A stretch of 64,000 nt of DNA. It comes from Pseudeuparius sepicola (lineage: Eukaryota; Arthropoda; Insecta; Coleoptera; Anthribidae). The stretch is from NCBI GenBank assembly GCA_963920635.1, contig OY987302.1:28867278-28931277 (forward strand), read 5' to 3'. The position numbers and the translations under genes are program-made. The notes beneath the pieces were generated by a model, which worked only from the letters and a program-made list of their open reading frames with translations, made no database searches and was not told where the DNA came from. Each line of letters begins with the position of its first letter. Position 1 is the stretch's first letter. Positions 43,594-54,045 of the stretch are shown piece by piece.

Positions 43594-45102
43594 TATATTT
43601 ATTTCTACATCGAGAAGCAATTTGCGTTAAGTGTTTTTTTTTTATTTTCATTGAGCTTATTAGGTTTATTTCTAAGTATTATCACTTCACTGCCGCTTCA
43701 TTATCATTAATAAAAAGATAAATGTTCATAATGTTGCTTTTTGCACAAGGTTTTTATGCAGTTTTCATTTCCTTAAAATTTCATTATTATCTCACTAGAA
43801 AATAACCCACTTTTATATTTGTAATCTGCTCTATAAAATGATAATGGAGTGATAAAGAAGCGAGAATAAGTGCTGCATAAAGCCACCTTTAATAATTGTT
43901 GAATTTCATTGAGTTTATTATGTTTACTACTACGAACTTAATTGTTTAGAATGGTTTATTTTCTGTTGTACGTAATGTTTTTCGGTTTTCTATGGTATGC
44001 GTTAATAAATAATCTGGAAAATAAAAAAAATGGCTCTAAAACTCGCCAAAACCGCAATGCGTAGAATATCTTAGAATAGGCCTGAATGTGTGACGTCATC
44101 GATCGAGTCTGCAGGCCTTCTATCCCATGTGCCTCGGAAAACGCGGTGGCTGTCTTCACACCGACATTGAAGGATGCTAGGTATATATATAATCTAAATG
44201 TAAACAAAAAGAAAACATGGAAAATTGTACTTTGCTTTTGCAAGTTAACCCCTATCACCCACCTTTTCGATCATTGAAAACCGTCTGGTACTTTTTATTT
44301 GTGAATTATTTATCAATGTCAATCTTTTATTCGAATGCAAGACAATTTAAGATCATAAAAAACAAAATGTTTCATGTAAATGAAAATGGATTTTCCGAAT
44401 TTTCGAACAGGGAGCAGGCATTAAAACCACCCTTATTTTCATCAGCTGACTAGCCACATTCAGCCCTCAAAATGCCAGACAAAAAAAATTACTCCACTCA
44501 ACAGTGCCCCTATCTCAGGGTCTATAATTAAGGGCAGCAGTTTTTTTACAGAACTCTGTTTCTTGCGTTGTACCTACATACCTAAACCTGGAGAAGACTC
44601 GAGGGTTTGGAGTGCGGACGCCGTTCTGCACGCCTCTCCTTACAATAATTAATTATTGTTATTATTCTACAACAAAAACCTACCTTTTACTTATCAAAGG
44701 GTTGATTATTTATTAAATTTTCCCTTTATCGGAAGTCACTACACTATGAGTTTCAATCTGCTCTATATGCTGTCTTATTATTAGGATAATCCTGTTTTCA
44801 AATAAATTAATTTATATTTATTTATAACAGAAATTATTATTTATTGAAACAATAAATGCTCGTTAGATTAGCTACAACTACCACACAAACAAAAGATCCC
44901 ACACTCAACACCAGTAGTTTTTCAGTTCATTTTTATTATTTTATTAGAAAAATAAACTCTAAACGCCTGTTTAGTGTTTAGTGTTTACCGTTGGAAATTT
45001 TAAATTTGGCCACAAAATATATACCTAGGTTAGATTAAGTTTGGACCAAAAAATATAAAAATTAGGTTAGATTTAACCATCGAATAGAGAATCCCTTTGT
45101 AA
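43594..45102. other. non-coding flank
   Basis: No recognisable coding or repeat structure apart from AT-rich runs. ORFs here (for example 43956-44258 minus) have no domain I know. Confidence 0.4.
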
Positions 45103-45277
45103 AGGTGCGTCCTGACCTGAACATTTTACTGCGAACGAACCGAACGCGCAGAGCGCGCACGAACGAATAAAACAAACGGACTGCGCAAATGTTCGCTGTG
45201 TTCGGAGCATTTGCTGTATTCGCCGTGTTCCCGCTCACTTTACTTTCATTCATTCAGTATTCTCGCAGATTTGAAGC

Positions 45278-46260
45278 ATGGATGATGTTATAGTGGTAGC
45301 TAGAGATTCATGGCTTGACATGATATTCAAGCTACTTGACTTGACTTGACTTGAAATCAAGTCAAGTTCAAGTCAAGTAGTAATTTTCCAATATCAAGTC
45401 AAGTCAAGTATTGATTTCTCAAGTAATTGAAAAATCAAGTTTTTCTTGAAGCTACTTGATTACTTGGTTTTTTATCAGTTTCAAATTTTATTATCAGTTA
45501 GGACAATTAGGTAAATAATAATAATAAACCTTTGCATTGTACACTTTTTTTTGCAAAACTAGGAAACAACAAAAATAAACTATTTTAAGTCCGTACCAAA
45601 ACTATGTGTATATTCACAGAATAAATAGGAAGCTATTTATTCTGTGGTATAGTCAACAAAAACTTCTATTTGGGTGTCTGTGTTTGTGTAACATAGATAA
45701 CAAAAACTTCTATTTGTTTCACGTTAACACCGTTCAAAGCACTTTTTTTTCTTAATATATAAACATTTTTCTCGGAAACTTGGTTCTTATTTTGTGTGTT
45801 AATAATAAATAAACATGTTCACAAGTAAAAGTAAATTTTATTTTATTGCCAATTATGGCTTGACTTGATATTCTAGCTACTTGACTTGACTTGAAATCAA
45901 GTCAAGTAGTAATTTTCCAATATCAAGTCAAGTCAAATATTTAATTTGTCAAAAGCTTGATTTTCAAGTCAAGTCAAGTAGTTTGTTAAAATGTCAAGCT
46001 ACTTGACTTGATGAAACCCTAGTGGTAGCTGGTGCTGTTTCCTAATTCATTCCCTAGTTTCAAAGAGGAAAAAGAAAATGAAGAAAATATGGGTGAGGCG
46101 TCTATTTTCAAGGCGTGAAAACAATGCATTGCTGAGAGACATGGACAATGGGCATTTGAAAAATTTTACACGCATGACCGCAGAAGACTTTGAAAGATTG
46201 ATAATCCTTGTGGGTTGTAGGTCCTAAAATATCAAAAATAGATACAATTCACTCATGTTA
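45278..46260 (+). pseudogene. Harbinger transposase N-terminal fragment, split by a hAT-like MITE
   Basis: ATG at 45278 gives MDDVIVVA, then the hAT-like element enters within codon 8. After it, KKIWVRRLFSRRENNALL, DNGHLKNFTRMTAEDFERL and ILVG lie at 46070-46215, followed in a shifted frame by PKISKIDTIHS. This matches the N-terminus of Harbinger DDE transposases (W-V-R-x-x-x-x-R ... F-x-R-M-x-x-x-x-F-x-x-L). A stop and shifts lie near 46042 and 46216. The DDE core is missing. Confidence 0.6.
45301..46021. mobile_element. hAT-like MITE rich in CTTGACTTGA, perfect 8-bp TSD
   Basis: GTGGTAGC flanks both ends (45293-45300, 46022-46029). Ends TAGAGATTCATGGCTTGACA and, inverted, TAGGGTTTCATCAAGTCAAG. 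The 721-bp body contains two clusters of TTGACTTGA/TCAAGTCAA repeats near its ends and a hairpin CACAGAATAAATAG/CTATTTATTCTGTG at about 45616-45647. Confidence 0.8.
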
Positions 46261-46934
46261 ATTGCGAACAGTGCGAACGGTACGAACGCTACGAATACAC
46301 CGTCCGCTGCACAGCATATAAAATACAAATATACAGGGTTAACTATGACTTAGTACAAAAATTTTTACCACGTGCGCAGGGTGGCTTAAGAAAACATAGA
46401 AAAATATTTTTAGATTTTTTTTACGATCTTTAAAAAAACGGGTAAAGACCCCTATTTTCCCTGTAAATCGCCGCCTTTAATGACGTCATCCAATTTGGCT
46501 TCTGAAGGTACTGACAGCTGAAGTGATTTTCCGCGGTGTTGCCGTTGATTTAGGAACGGTGAAAATACCTTTTTACTCAAACAAATTTAAAAAATACATA
46601 AATAACAATCGATTTGAATCTGTACAGATGCAGCGCTATTAGATTCCCCTTACCTTAGCTCGTATCCGGACCGGTTCCTACTCTCGCGGAAAGCTCATTA
46701 CCGCGACACCACAAGCCGTCTCCCTTAATACCCCCGGAGCTCCTCTGATGAATTCTTGTCCACCATCTAACCTCTTCTGAAGCATAGATAAAGGATTTAT
46801 TGTTCTGAAGCCTCGGCGGTATGAATTAAGCGACGTATCGGCCCGGTCGAGTCTATGAAACGTTTTTTCGACTGCTCCGCGTTGCCCCGTTCGTCATTTC
46901 ATAACTTCCTAGCTAGGCAACTAACTGTACATAC

Positions 46935-47915
46935 AAGGTTTGTTCCAACAGGGCCAATAACCGTGCTCAAGCACGTTCAGCGCATGCGCACTACCCCACT
47001 GGCTGTTCCAACTGAATTATGTACCTACCGACACGGGACGATACACGCACTGTTCCAGCCGATTTATGGATCATTTGTGTATCGTCCTTGTACGATAAAA
47101 ACGGTGCCTGGTCTAAAGCAATAACCGCGTGTACTGACATGCGCAGTGTATGGTCGTGTGACAGAGATAAACATTAACATCATATTTTTGTTTTTACGTA
47201 GATAGGTTTAAATCGATGGCTGGGATCGTGTTTTTTATTTCTTGTTGGTTTTTGGCTTGTTGGGTAGGGCGGGGAATCGTTGAACAATTTTTCCGTTCCA
47301 TCTGAAATTTTCTTTGGGATCATTTGTTCCAACTCGAATTTACGTACCGTCACAGAACTGTACATGAACTAGATGATAACCCTTAAAGAACGCATGCGCT
47401 AGTTTTGCACCGTTCATGTGCGATCCCAAAGAAAATTTCAGATGGAACGGATTGTGAATCAAATCGACCAAATCACGTTTTGCGACCGCACCTAACCTGC
47501 GTGTTTAATATGTGGCTAACCGAATGTTCGGTGGGCTAACCTCACTCTTCACTCTAAAAAATTATTGTTCAACGATTCCCCGCCCTACCCAACAAGCCAA
47601 AAACCAACAAGAAATAAAAAACACGATCCCAGCCATCGATTTAAAACCATCTACGTAAAAACAAAAATATGAGGTTATTGTTTATCTCTGTCACATGACT
47701 ACATTGCGCATGTCAGTACACGCGGTTATTGCTTTAGACCAGGCACCGTTTTTATCGTACAAGGACGATACACAAATGATCCATAAATCGGCTGGAACAG
47801 TGCGTGTATCGTCCCGTGTCGGTAGGTACATAATTCAGTTGGAACAGCCAGCGGGGTAGTGCGCATGCGCTGAACGTGCTTGAGCACGGTTATTGGCCCT
47901 GTTGGAACAAACCTT
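46935..47915. mobile_element. foldback element inside the DD41D transposon
   Basis: AAGGTTTGTTCCAACAGGGC at the left and its inverse at the right. Arms of about 350 bp are nearly identical, and even the inner spacer carries a smaller inverted pair (CCATCTGAAATTTTCTTTGG and its inverse). Coding frames in both arms are mirror copies, not genes. No target duplication identified. Confidence 0.75.
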
Positions 47916-48022
47916 TTCAAGTTTGGCTAGTAGCCGACGGAGGGCATTTGCGAATGTAACATGGCGTTATTTCCCAGTTTTGTCTTGATTTTCGCGGCAA
48001 ATCGTTCAGCGTCTTTGTGAAA

Positions 48023-49334
48023 ATGCCGGAGTATTCGAACGCCGAGTTAACGGACATGGTTATAATGTACGGGAGATGCGATGAAAGTGCACATCGAGCT
48101 GCAGCAGAATACCGTATTCGTTTTCCTAACAGGGCAAATATGCCTAACCCACGTACTTTCGTGAACATTGTATGCGAAACACTGGTGTTTTGCAAGCTCG
48201 AAGGGGTGGGCCTGGAGGGCAAATGAACATGGACGATGTTGAGTCAGTGCTTGATTTGGTGGAAGAGCAACCTTCCATAAGCACTACAGCTATTGCAAGG
48301 AGATTGGGAATATCTCAGAACAAGGCAAGTAAAATAAAACCAATAAAACTGACTTCTACCAAAGACTATCCCATGTGATGGGATTGTCTTTGCTTGCACC
48401 TAATACCTACATAAAATTTAAAATGTAACAATACAATTATTTACAGGCATGGAGGATTCTAAGGGAAAACGGCCTTCACCCTTATCACATACAAAAGGTC
48501 CAAGCATTAGAAGCAAATGATTTTCCGGTGAGAATGACCTACTGCACTTGGCTACGTGATCGAATCGCCCAAGACCCAAACTTTGTTTTCAACATTCTTT
48601 GGACAGACGAATGCTGCTTCACACGTGCTGGGGTTTTAAACACGTATGTAAATTTTTACTTACTTATAGCTTTCTCTCCTCCATATTATCTTTTTTATTT
48701 ATTATAAAATTGGCTATGTCAATCCTAACGCCTTCGCCAAAATTGTGAATATTTCTAATTTTTGGTTTTTTTTTTTAGACACAACAGCCATATTTGGTCC
48801 GATGAGAACCCACATGCTGTTCGGCGGTTTAATTTCCAACGTCGGTTTTCCATCAATGTTTGGGCTGGAGTTTATGGAGATCGATTAATTGGACCATACA
48901 TTCTACCGGAAAATTTAAACGCTGAACGATACTTGTATTTTCTGACAAATGTTTTGTTTGATAATTTGCCACTACAAGTACTGCATGACATGTGGTTTAT
49001 GCACGATGGTGCACCAGCCCATTTTGCGAGACCTGTTCGTGCACTTTTAGACGACCAATGCCCCAACCGTTGGATCGGAAGAGGAGGGCCCATTGCATGG
49101 CCGCCGCGATCACCAGACTTGAATCCAATGGATTTTTGTATTTGGGGATTCATGAAGGCGATTGTGTACGAGCAGGAAATCGACAACGAGCAGCAGTTAC
49201 GTGAACGAATTGAAGGTGCAGCTGTCCAAATCCGGAATAATCATGGACTTTTTGCACGTATCCGGACTTCTTTAGTTAACCGAGTGAATTTGTGCATCGA
49301 AGTTAACGGCGGCCTCTTTGAACAGCTACTGTAG
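48023..49334 (+). CDS. DD41D transposase gene, two introns, one frameshift
   Basis: The transposase cuts and joins the element's own ends. ATG at 48023 (MPEYSNAELTDMVIMYG). A 1-base frame break near 48170 separates PRTFVNIV from RNTGVLQARRGG. Exon 1 ends at 48324. Intron 1 (48325-48446) begins GCAAGT and ends TTACAG, a GC-AG intron. Exon 2 is 48447-48643 (AWRILRENGLHPYHIQKVQ; first Asp in LWTDECCF). Intron 2 is 48644-48778 (GTATGT...TTTTAG). Exon 3 is 48779-49334 (HIWSDENPHA, second Asp MHDGAPAH, third Asp SPDLNPMD). The last two Asp are separated by 41 residues, the spacing of the rosa group. An HTH region lies in STTAIARRLGISQNKA. Apart from the frameshift it looks complete and recent. A sequencing error could explain the shift. 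Confidence 0.75.
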
Positions 49335-49907
49335 TGCTTTGCATGTGCATTTGTGCAATGTGTGCTAGTGCAGTTGTGATTTTTCGGTTACCCTTCGGGG
49401 TTTTCCTGGCGGAGGGGATCTACCTCGTCGTGGTCGTCAGGCTGAGTACCTCGCTTCAAACAAAAGGAATAGCAGAGGGAAACCAAGAGATCCCCAACAG
49501 ATTTAAAAAATGTGAATGTTGTGTTGTGTGACTTTTAATGTAAAAAAGCAAGAAAACAGAAAATGGTGCAAACAATCCTGGAAATGTCAGTAAGGTAGGT
49601 GTTTCATAGGCATTCTACATGTTCCTCAGAAAGTAATCGTTTTTAAAAGGAAATCGAAATTTTGTGGTGAATCCTCGGATAAATTGATAGACGTGGCAAC
49701 GCCGCGCTATTGACATATGCGAAATTTTTAGACATGTCGCGCGGGCGTCCATAGGCGGCGTTTTTTGAGGGGTTTAATACAATTTGAAAAAAAATTTTTT
49801 TAGGCTTAAGACAAATGTTAGAAAATTTTTGAAAATTTATTTTAGCAAGTCTAATTTTTCTTTATCTGCCATAAAAAATTTTGTACTAAGTGATAGTTAA
49901 CCCTGTA

Positions 49908-50044
49908 CATATAAGGGAAACGTCAATGTTATCGTCCGAGAACTTTTGTAGCGCCCTCCAACGGGTGTTGTGGAAATTAATGTACTTTTTTAATTGGGCA
50001 CTAGGTGTCGCCAGCGTATTATATTTAGCGCGAAATTTAAATTA
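49908..50044. other. Harbinger internal sequence
   Basis: Short non-coding stretch. 46300-46333 plus 49906-49920 matches inverted sequence at 53878-53910 (GCTGCACAGCATATAAAAT), so it is subterminal Harbinger sequence interrupted by the DD41D element. Confidence 0.45.
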
Positions 50045-50052
50045 ATGATCAC

Positions 50053-50200
50053 ACTGCCCTTTTGCTTTATTTTGTTAAACTAGGATTATCTGTAATCCAG
50101 GATTTTTATAGAAATCATAGTTCTAACAATCATTTCTATAAAAATAATAATCCTGGATTACAACTAATCCTGGTTTAACAAAATGTCGCAAATGGGCATT
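50053..50200. mobile_element. 148-bp hairpin MITE with perfect 8-bp TSD
   Basis: ATGATCAC on both sides (50045-50052, 50201-50208). Arms ACTGCCCTTTTGC...TTTTGTTAAACTAGGATTAT pair with the right arm across TAATCCAGGATTTTTATAGA and its inverse. Folds end to end; hAT-type duplication length. Confidence 0.75.
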
Positions 50201-50663
50201 ATGATCACATGCAACGAACTGTTCACTACCAATTTTATGCAATACCTATATATGCAAAATTTTGGAACATGACATACCTTTTTATATTATAGATATTATA
50301 AAATAATTTGTCTTTATTTTTGACCGCATTTTACCGGTGAAAAAATGGAAGCGAACAATTCTGTCATGCCATCATACCACTTCGACATTTTAATAAACAG
50401 TTTTACTCGTATTCTACAGTGGTGGGATTTGCACTGTTTCTTATTGCTGTGTAAAGAAATCAAAGAAGCGACTGTCTTCATTTACACATTTATTACATTC
50501 ATATTTATAAAAATACAAAAAAGCACATTGACGATGTTGTAATAATATGCACTACTATAAAAACAAAACTATAAAAGCATGCAAAATAGAAAGCATAAAA
50601 CAAAAAAGTGCTAGGTATACAAATTAAATATAAAACAAACAAGAATGATAGGTATGAGTTAAG
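50201..50663. other. non-coding, AT-rich
   Basis: A 65-codon frame at 50345-50542 has no recognisable domain. Confidence 0.35.
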
Positions 50664-51240
50664 TTACTTACGTTTTTTTTGTCGGGAAATATACTTCTTA
50701 TAGGCTAGTACCTTTATTGGATCTATCCCGGGCGAATTATATATAATAATACATCGAATAATCAGATTTTTAACATTCGTGCCTAAATTATTATGGGTAT
50801 TACAATTTAAAACAGAAAAATTTATATTGGCGGAAAGTACCACACTTAGCAATTTTGAAATATTATTTTTGAAACGCAACCTCGGAAGCAAATAAAACAA
50901 GTGAGATATGCTTTGTCTAACGGCAAAGTGAAGAAACCCTCGAGCTTTCACCAAATTCTGACGAACATTAACAAATTCTGAATAGCTGAGATTTGTACCA
51001 ACATTTGCCATTAGGTTAGCCTTACAAGTATCACAAGCATTAATGAATATAGTTTTTAACTTACTAGCCACATAACTTGCTATACACCAGCAACCTCTTC
51101 CCTCGTTAAAAAACACCTCAAATTGGGGCATTTTTAGAATTGGCATTGAGGCTATGAAACAATTTGTCGAGAAACAAAATCAACTGTGCAGCCTCTACAT
51201 CCAGTCTTAAACGATCGTTTATAGCTGAAAGAAAGTAAGC
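50664..51240 (-). pseudogene. P-element/THAP9-like transposase C-terminal fragment
   Basis: After an acceptor CTTTCTTTCAG (about 51233) comes INDRLRLDVEAAQLILFLDK, then LFHSLN, then a frame shift into the 160-codon frame with CWCIASYVASKLKTI, ACDTCKANLMANVG and SYSEFVNVRQNL. P/THAP9-type transposases end with an LFDxLN block, a Y-x-A-G-Y-V/CxxC segment and a helical tail, which this resembles in order. The resemblance is moderate and the stop and shift mean it is not functional. It lies inside the Harbinger element on the opposite strand. Confidence 0.4.
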
Positions 51241-53050
51241 AAAATATTTAATAATTCACAAAAAAAAAACAAATAATAGTACTACTAACCCCAACTTGAA
51301 ATTCTCAGCATCAGTATCAGTAATAACTCCCATATCTTCATATCTTCTTGGAAATTTTCAACAAAGGATATCACAAGTTTTTCGCATCAAAAATAATACC
51401 ATCGAATTGATAAGTACAATGGAAGTCACACAGGTACAACTTTCATTGTTGTTTGGGGCAGCCAACTCTAGAAAGAGATAGGTTTCAAATGGCAATAAGT
51501 AAGACAAGGACGCCTAATGAACGTGTCAGCTGATTCAGGCAAAGGAACTATACAGGGATGTTGCATATTAATGGGCGAATTTAATGGGCATGTTCCGTAA
51601 TTCTCTTTATTGTATGATCTGTATTCCGAAATTCGGGGCTTGTTTGTAGGAATGAGAATTTTTCTATATAACCACAATTATGTAAATATTGCACAGAAAA
51701 AAGTAGTGAATTGATTTAAAAAATTACCTACATGGCAATTTTATGTACCTGGAAGTAAATTGAGACAAAAAAAATACAAATTACAAAATAAAAGTTTATT
51801 TTAAAATAAATTACAACAAAATATCTAGGATAATGGTATACATTTTCAACTTTCATTACTTATCTTAATTGATTTATTAATTTTAAAATTCGATTTATAA
51901 AACGAAAAACATGTAAGACAGGTAGCTTTTACATATTTTTATGTATATTTTATATTGTTTAGGCATCTAACAAAAAGAATTACAAATAATTACCTTATTA
52001 AAGGGACCAGAACCTCAATATTAATTCCATCTTTGACTACGAAGAGCAGGGTTCATTAGCACAATATTTTGCCAGTTTTCCCCTTGATATTGATAGTTTC
52101 TATCATGACTCGGAAAATAAAAAACTGTAGTAATTACATACTTTTTAAATTTGCGCTGCCCAAAATTCTCTATGAAATTGCTCTCAATAAATTGTTGATT
52201 ACAAATGCAAGTAAATACTTGTAGACAGTACAAAATTTTTCCTTTTTATTGCTGCAATCCACTTGTCTCTAATATCACCTTATCTCTTGGAAAACTGCAA
52301 AGTTATTAGCAAAGATTTTTAAGACATTGGTACATCCAAATACACAACAGGAGTTGACCCTCTTTTTTGTAATTTACAACAAACAGAAAGAATATAGCCA
52401 CATAGCTAAATTAAATTTTCTCTTCGATCTAAAAATATAATATTAAACCAAACACCAACTAAGAAAACTCAACGCCGTTTTATACGAAACTGCCGCCACG
52501 ACACGAACTCAAATCAAATATAAATAATACAATAATTAGGTACTCCGTACTCCTATTCGTATTGGGACTTGGGACAGAAGGAAAATTAAAATGACGTTTG
52601 ACAACGGAACTCGTTTGAAGCACAGGACACAAAAATAGAAAGTTAGGACAAACACCTCTTTTGTGTTAAGTGGTTTTTGCCGGAATCAGCTGATTTATTT
52701 ACTATTTCACTTGCTCAAGTTTGGCTGCCAGTTTCTCTCTCTACACTCCTTCCATCTACTTGTCAATTCAATGAATAATACTTCATGACGACTCTGCACT
52801 TAGATTACCACGGGCCAGCCTTATCTCCAGATAATCATTTAATAAAAACTTAAAACTTAATAAATTATAAGGAAAATTAGGTATTTTCCTTTTGTTTTTC
52901 TGCCGCCAAATATAACCTAACTTACTAACCTAATTTATTGATTCATATACATAAAGATACATTATGTATATGTATTGATTTCTTTACATTTAACATCTGT
53001 CAAATATAAACTAGCTACAGCGCCACAAGTGGTTGTTGTGTGAAATATAA
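51241..53050. other. Harbinger interior without recognised genes
   Basis: May hold upstream exons of the P-like fragment on the minus strand (an open stretch with EDMGVITDTDAENFKLG near 51345-51295 precedes a GTTAGT donor), but no domain is clear. Confidence 0.3.
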
Positions 53051-53058
53051 CATCGTTC

Positions 53059-53852
53059 CAGAGAAATGGAGGAGGAATGGAGGAGGGAGAATGAGCATCA
53101 AACATGCGCAAACTTTCTAATCAAGAATCCGCCATATTATACACATTTTATTTTTAAATAGGTATTGAGAATATCGAACAATTCATATTTGCACAGTACT
53201 AAGTTAATTTTCTATATAATTTGTAGATATATTTCTAAATAATCGCGATTTTCATTGGCAGTGGTTTGAACACAAAGTTATCGGAGTTTGAACGGTACCT
53301 ATCTATTTTATTGTGCATTTTTATTCTAATAAATGGTAATAATTTGTAATAACAAAAATAACAATAACATTGCATTCTACATATATTTAAAAACTATTTT
53401 AACTACAAAAATATGTTATTAAGACAAACACAAAAATCATCATTGATGGTGAAATAAAATGAATTTATGTAGTTCTCTCCTAACTAAGGGTCCTTGAATT
53501 TTTGCAGTATACTTTTTTGATAAATTATATAGTCTAATTTTTGTATAGGTAGGCTGCTACTATTTCTTTTATTAAATTGTAACTATGATTTTCTTCATTA
53601 GGCGATGACACAATATGTTCTAACTCTGGGACAAAGGGTCGCTACCAACTTGGAATTCTAAAATTTATCTGCATTACTATTGGTCAGATTTGAAAATCGC
53701 GCAAAAAAATCTACCAATAACATTCCGACATGCTCATCTAAAAATGTAAGTTGGCAACATAAGTGTAGAACATGGCTTCCATTAAATTTGCCTGGAAATA
53801 GGATGCGCAGTAGGTCAAAGCGCGTTCTCCTCCTCCCTCCTCCATTTCTCTG
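53059..53852. mobile_element. 794-bp element with perfect 8-bp TSD
   Basis: CATCGTTC flanks both ends (53051-53058, 53853-53860). Ends CAGAGAAATGGAGGAGGAAT and, inverted, CAGAGAAATGGAGGAGGGAG. hAT-like by TSD length and CAG start. No transposase frame. Confidence 0.75.
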
Positions 53853-54045
53853 CATCGTTCAAGGTCGTCCACTTAACTTTCCCTTATATATTTGTATTTT
53901 ATATGCTGCACAGCAGCGAGCAACTGCGCGCCTTTGGCGCGTTCTGTTTGGCGCGGAGACACGTCCGACTAGCCGAATTCGTTCGTGCGCGCTCTGCGCG
54001 TTCGGTTCGTTCGGAGTAAAATGTTCAGGTCAGGACGCACCTTAA

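Larger units (their letters stand above)
46334..49905 (+). mobile_element. Tc1/mariner superfamily element (DD41D, rosa-like), TA TSD
   Basis: CAGGGTTAACTATGACTTAG at the left and its near-inverse AGTGATAGTTAACCCTG at the right, flanked by TA on both sides (46332-46333, 49906-49907). Encodes one transposase gene (48023-49334). A foldback element interrupts its 5' part (46935-47915). Confidence 0.8.
45103..54042 (+). mobile_element. PIF/Harbinger transposon, 8.9 kb composite with nested insertions
   Basis: Inverted termini AGGTGCGTCCTGACCTGAAC (45103) and its exact inverse ending at 54042, with TAA on each side (45100-45102, 54043-54045); a 3-bp TAA-type duplication is the hallmark of PIF/Harbinger. 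The terminal match extends about 60 bp (CGAACCGAACGCGCAGAGCG). A Harbinger-type transposase fragment lies at the left. Nested inside are a hAT-like MITE (45301-46021), a DD41D element (46334-49905) with its own foldback insertion, a hairpin MITE (50053-50200), a P-like fragment and a further 8-bp-TSD element (53059-53852). Confidence 0.75.

Noticed and set aside
46855..47920. Matching open frames on opposite strands (46855-47124 and 47726-47920)
   Set aside because: Inverted arms of the same foldback element; no domain.
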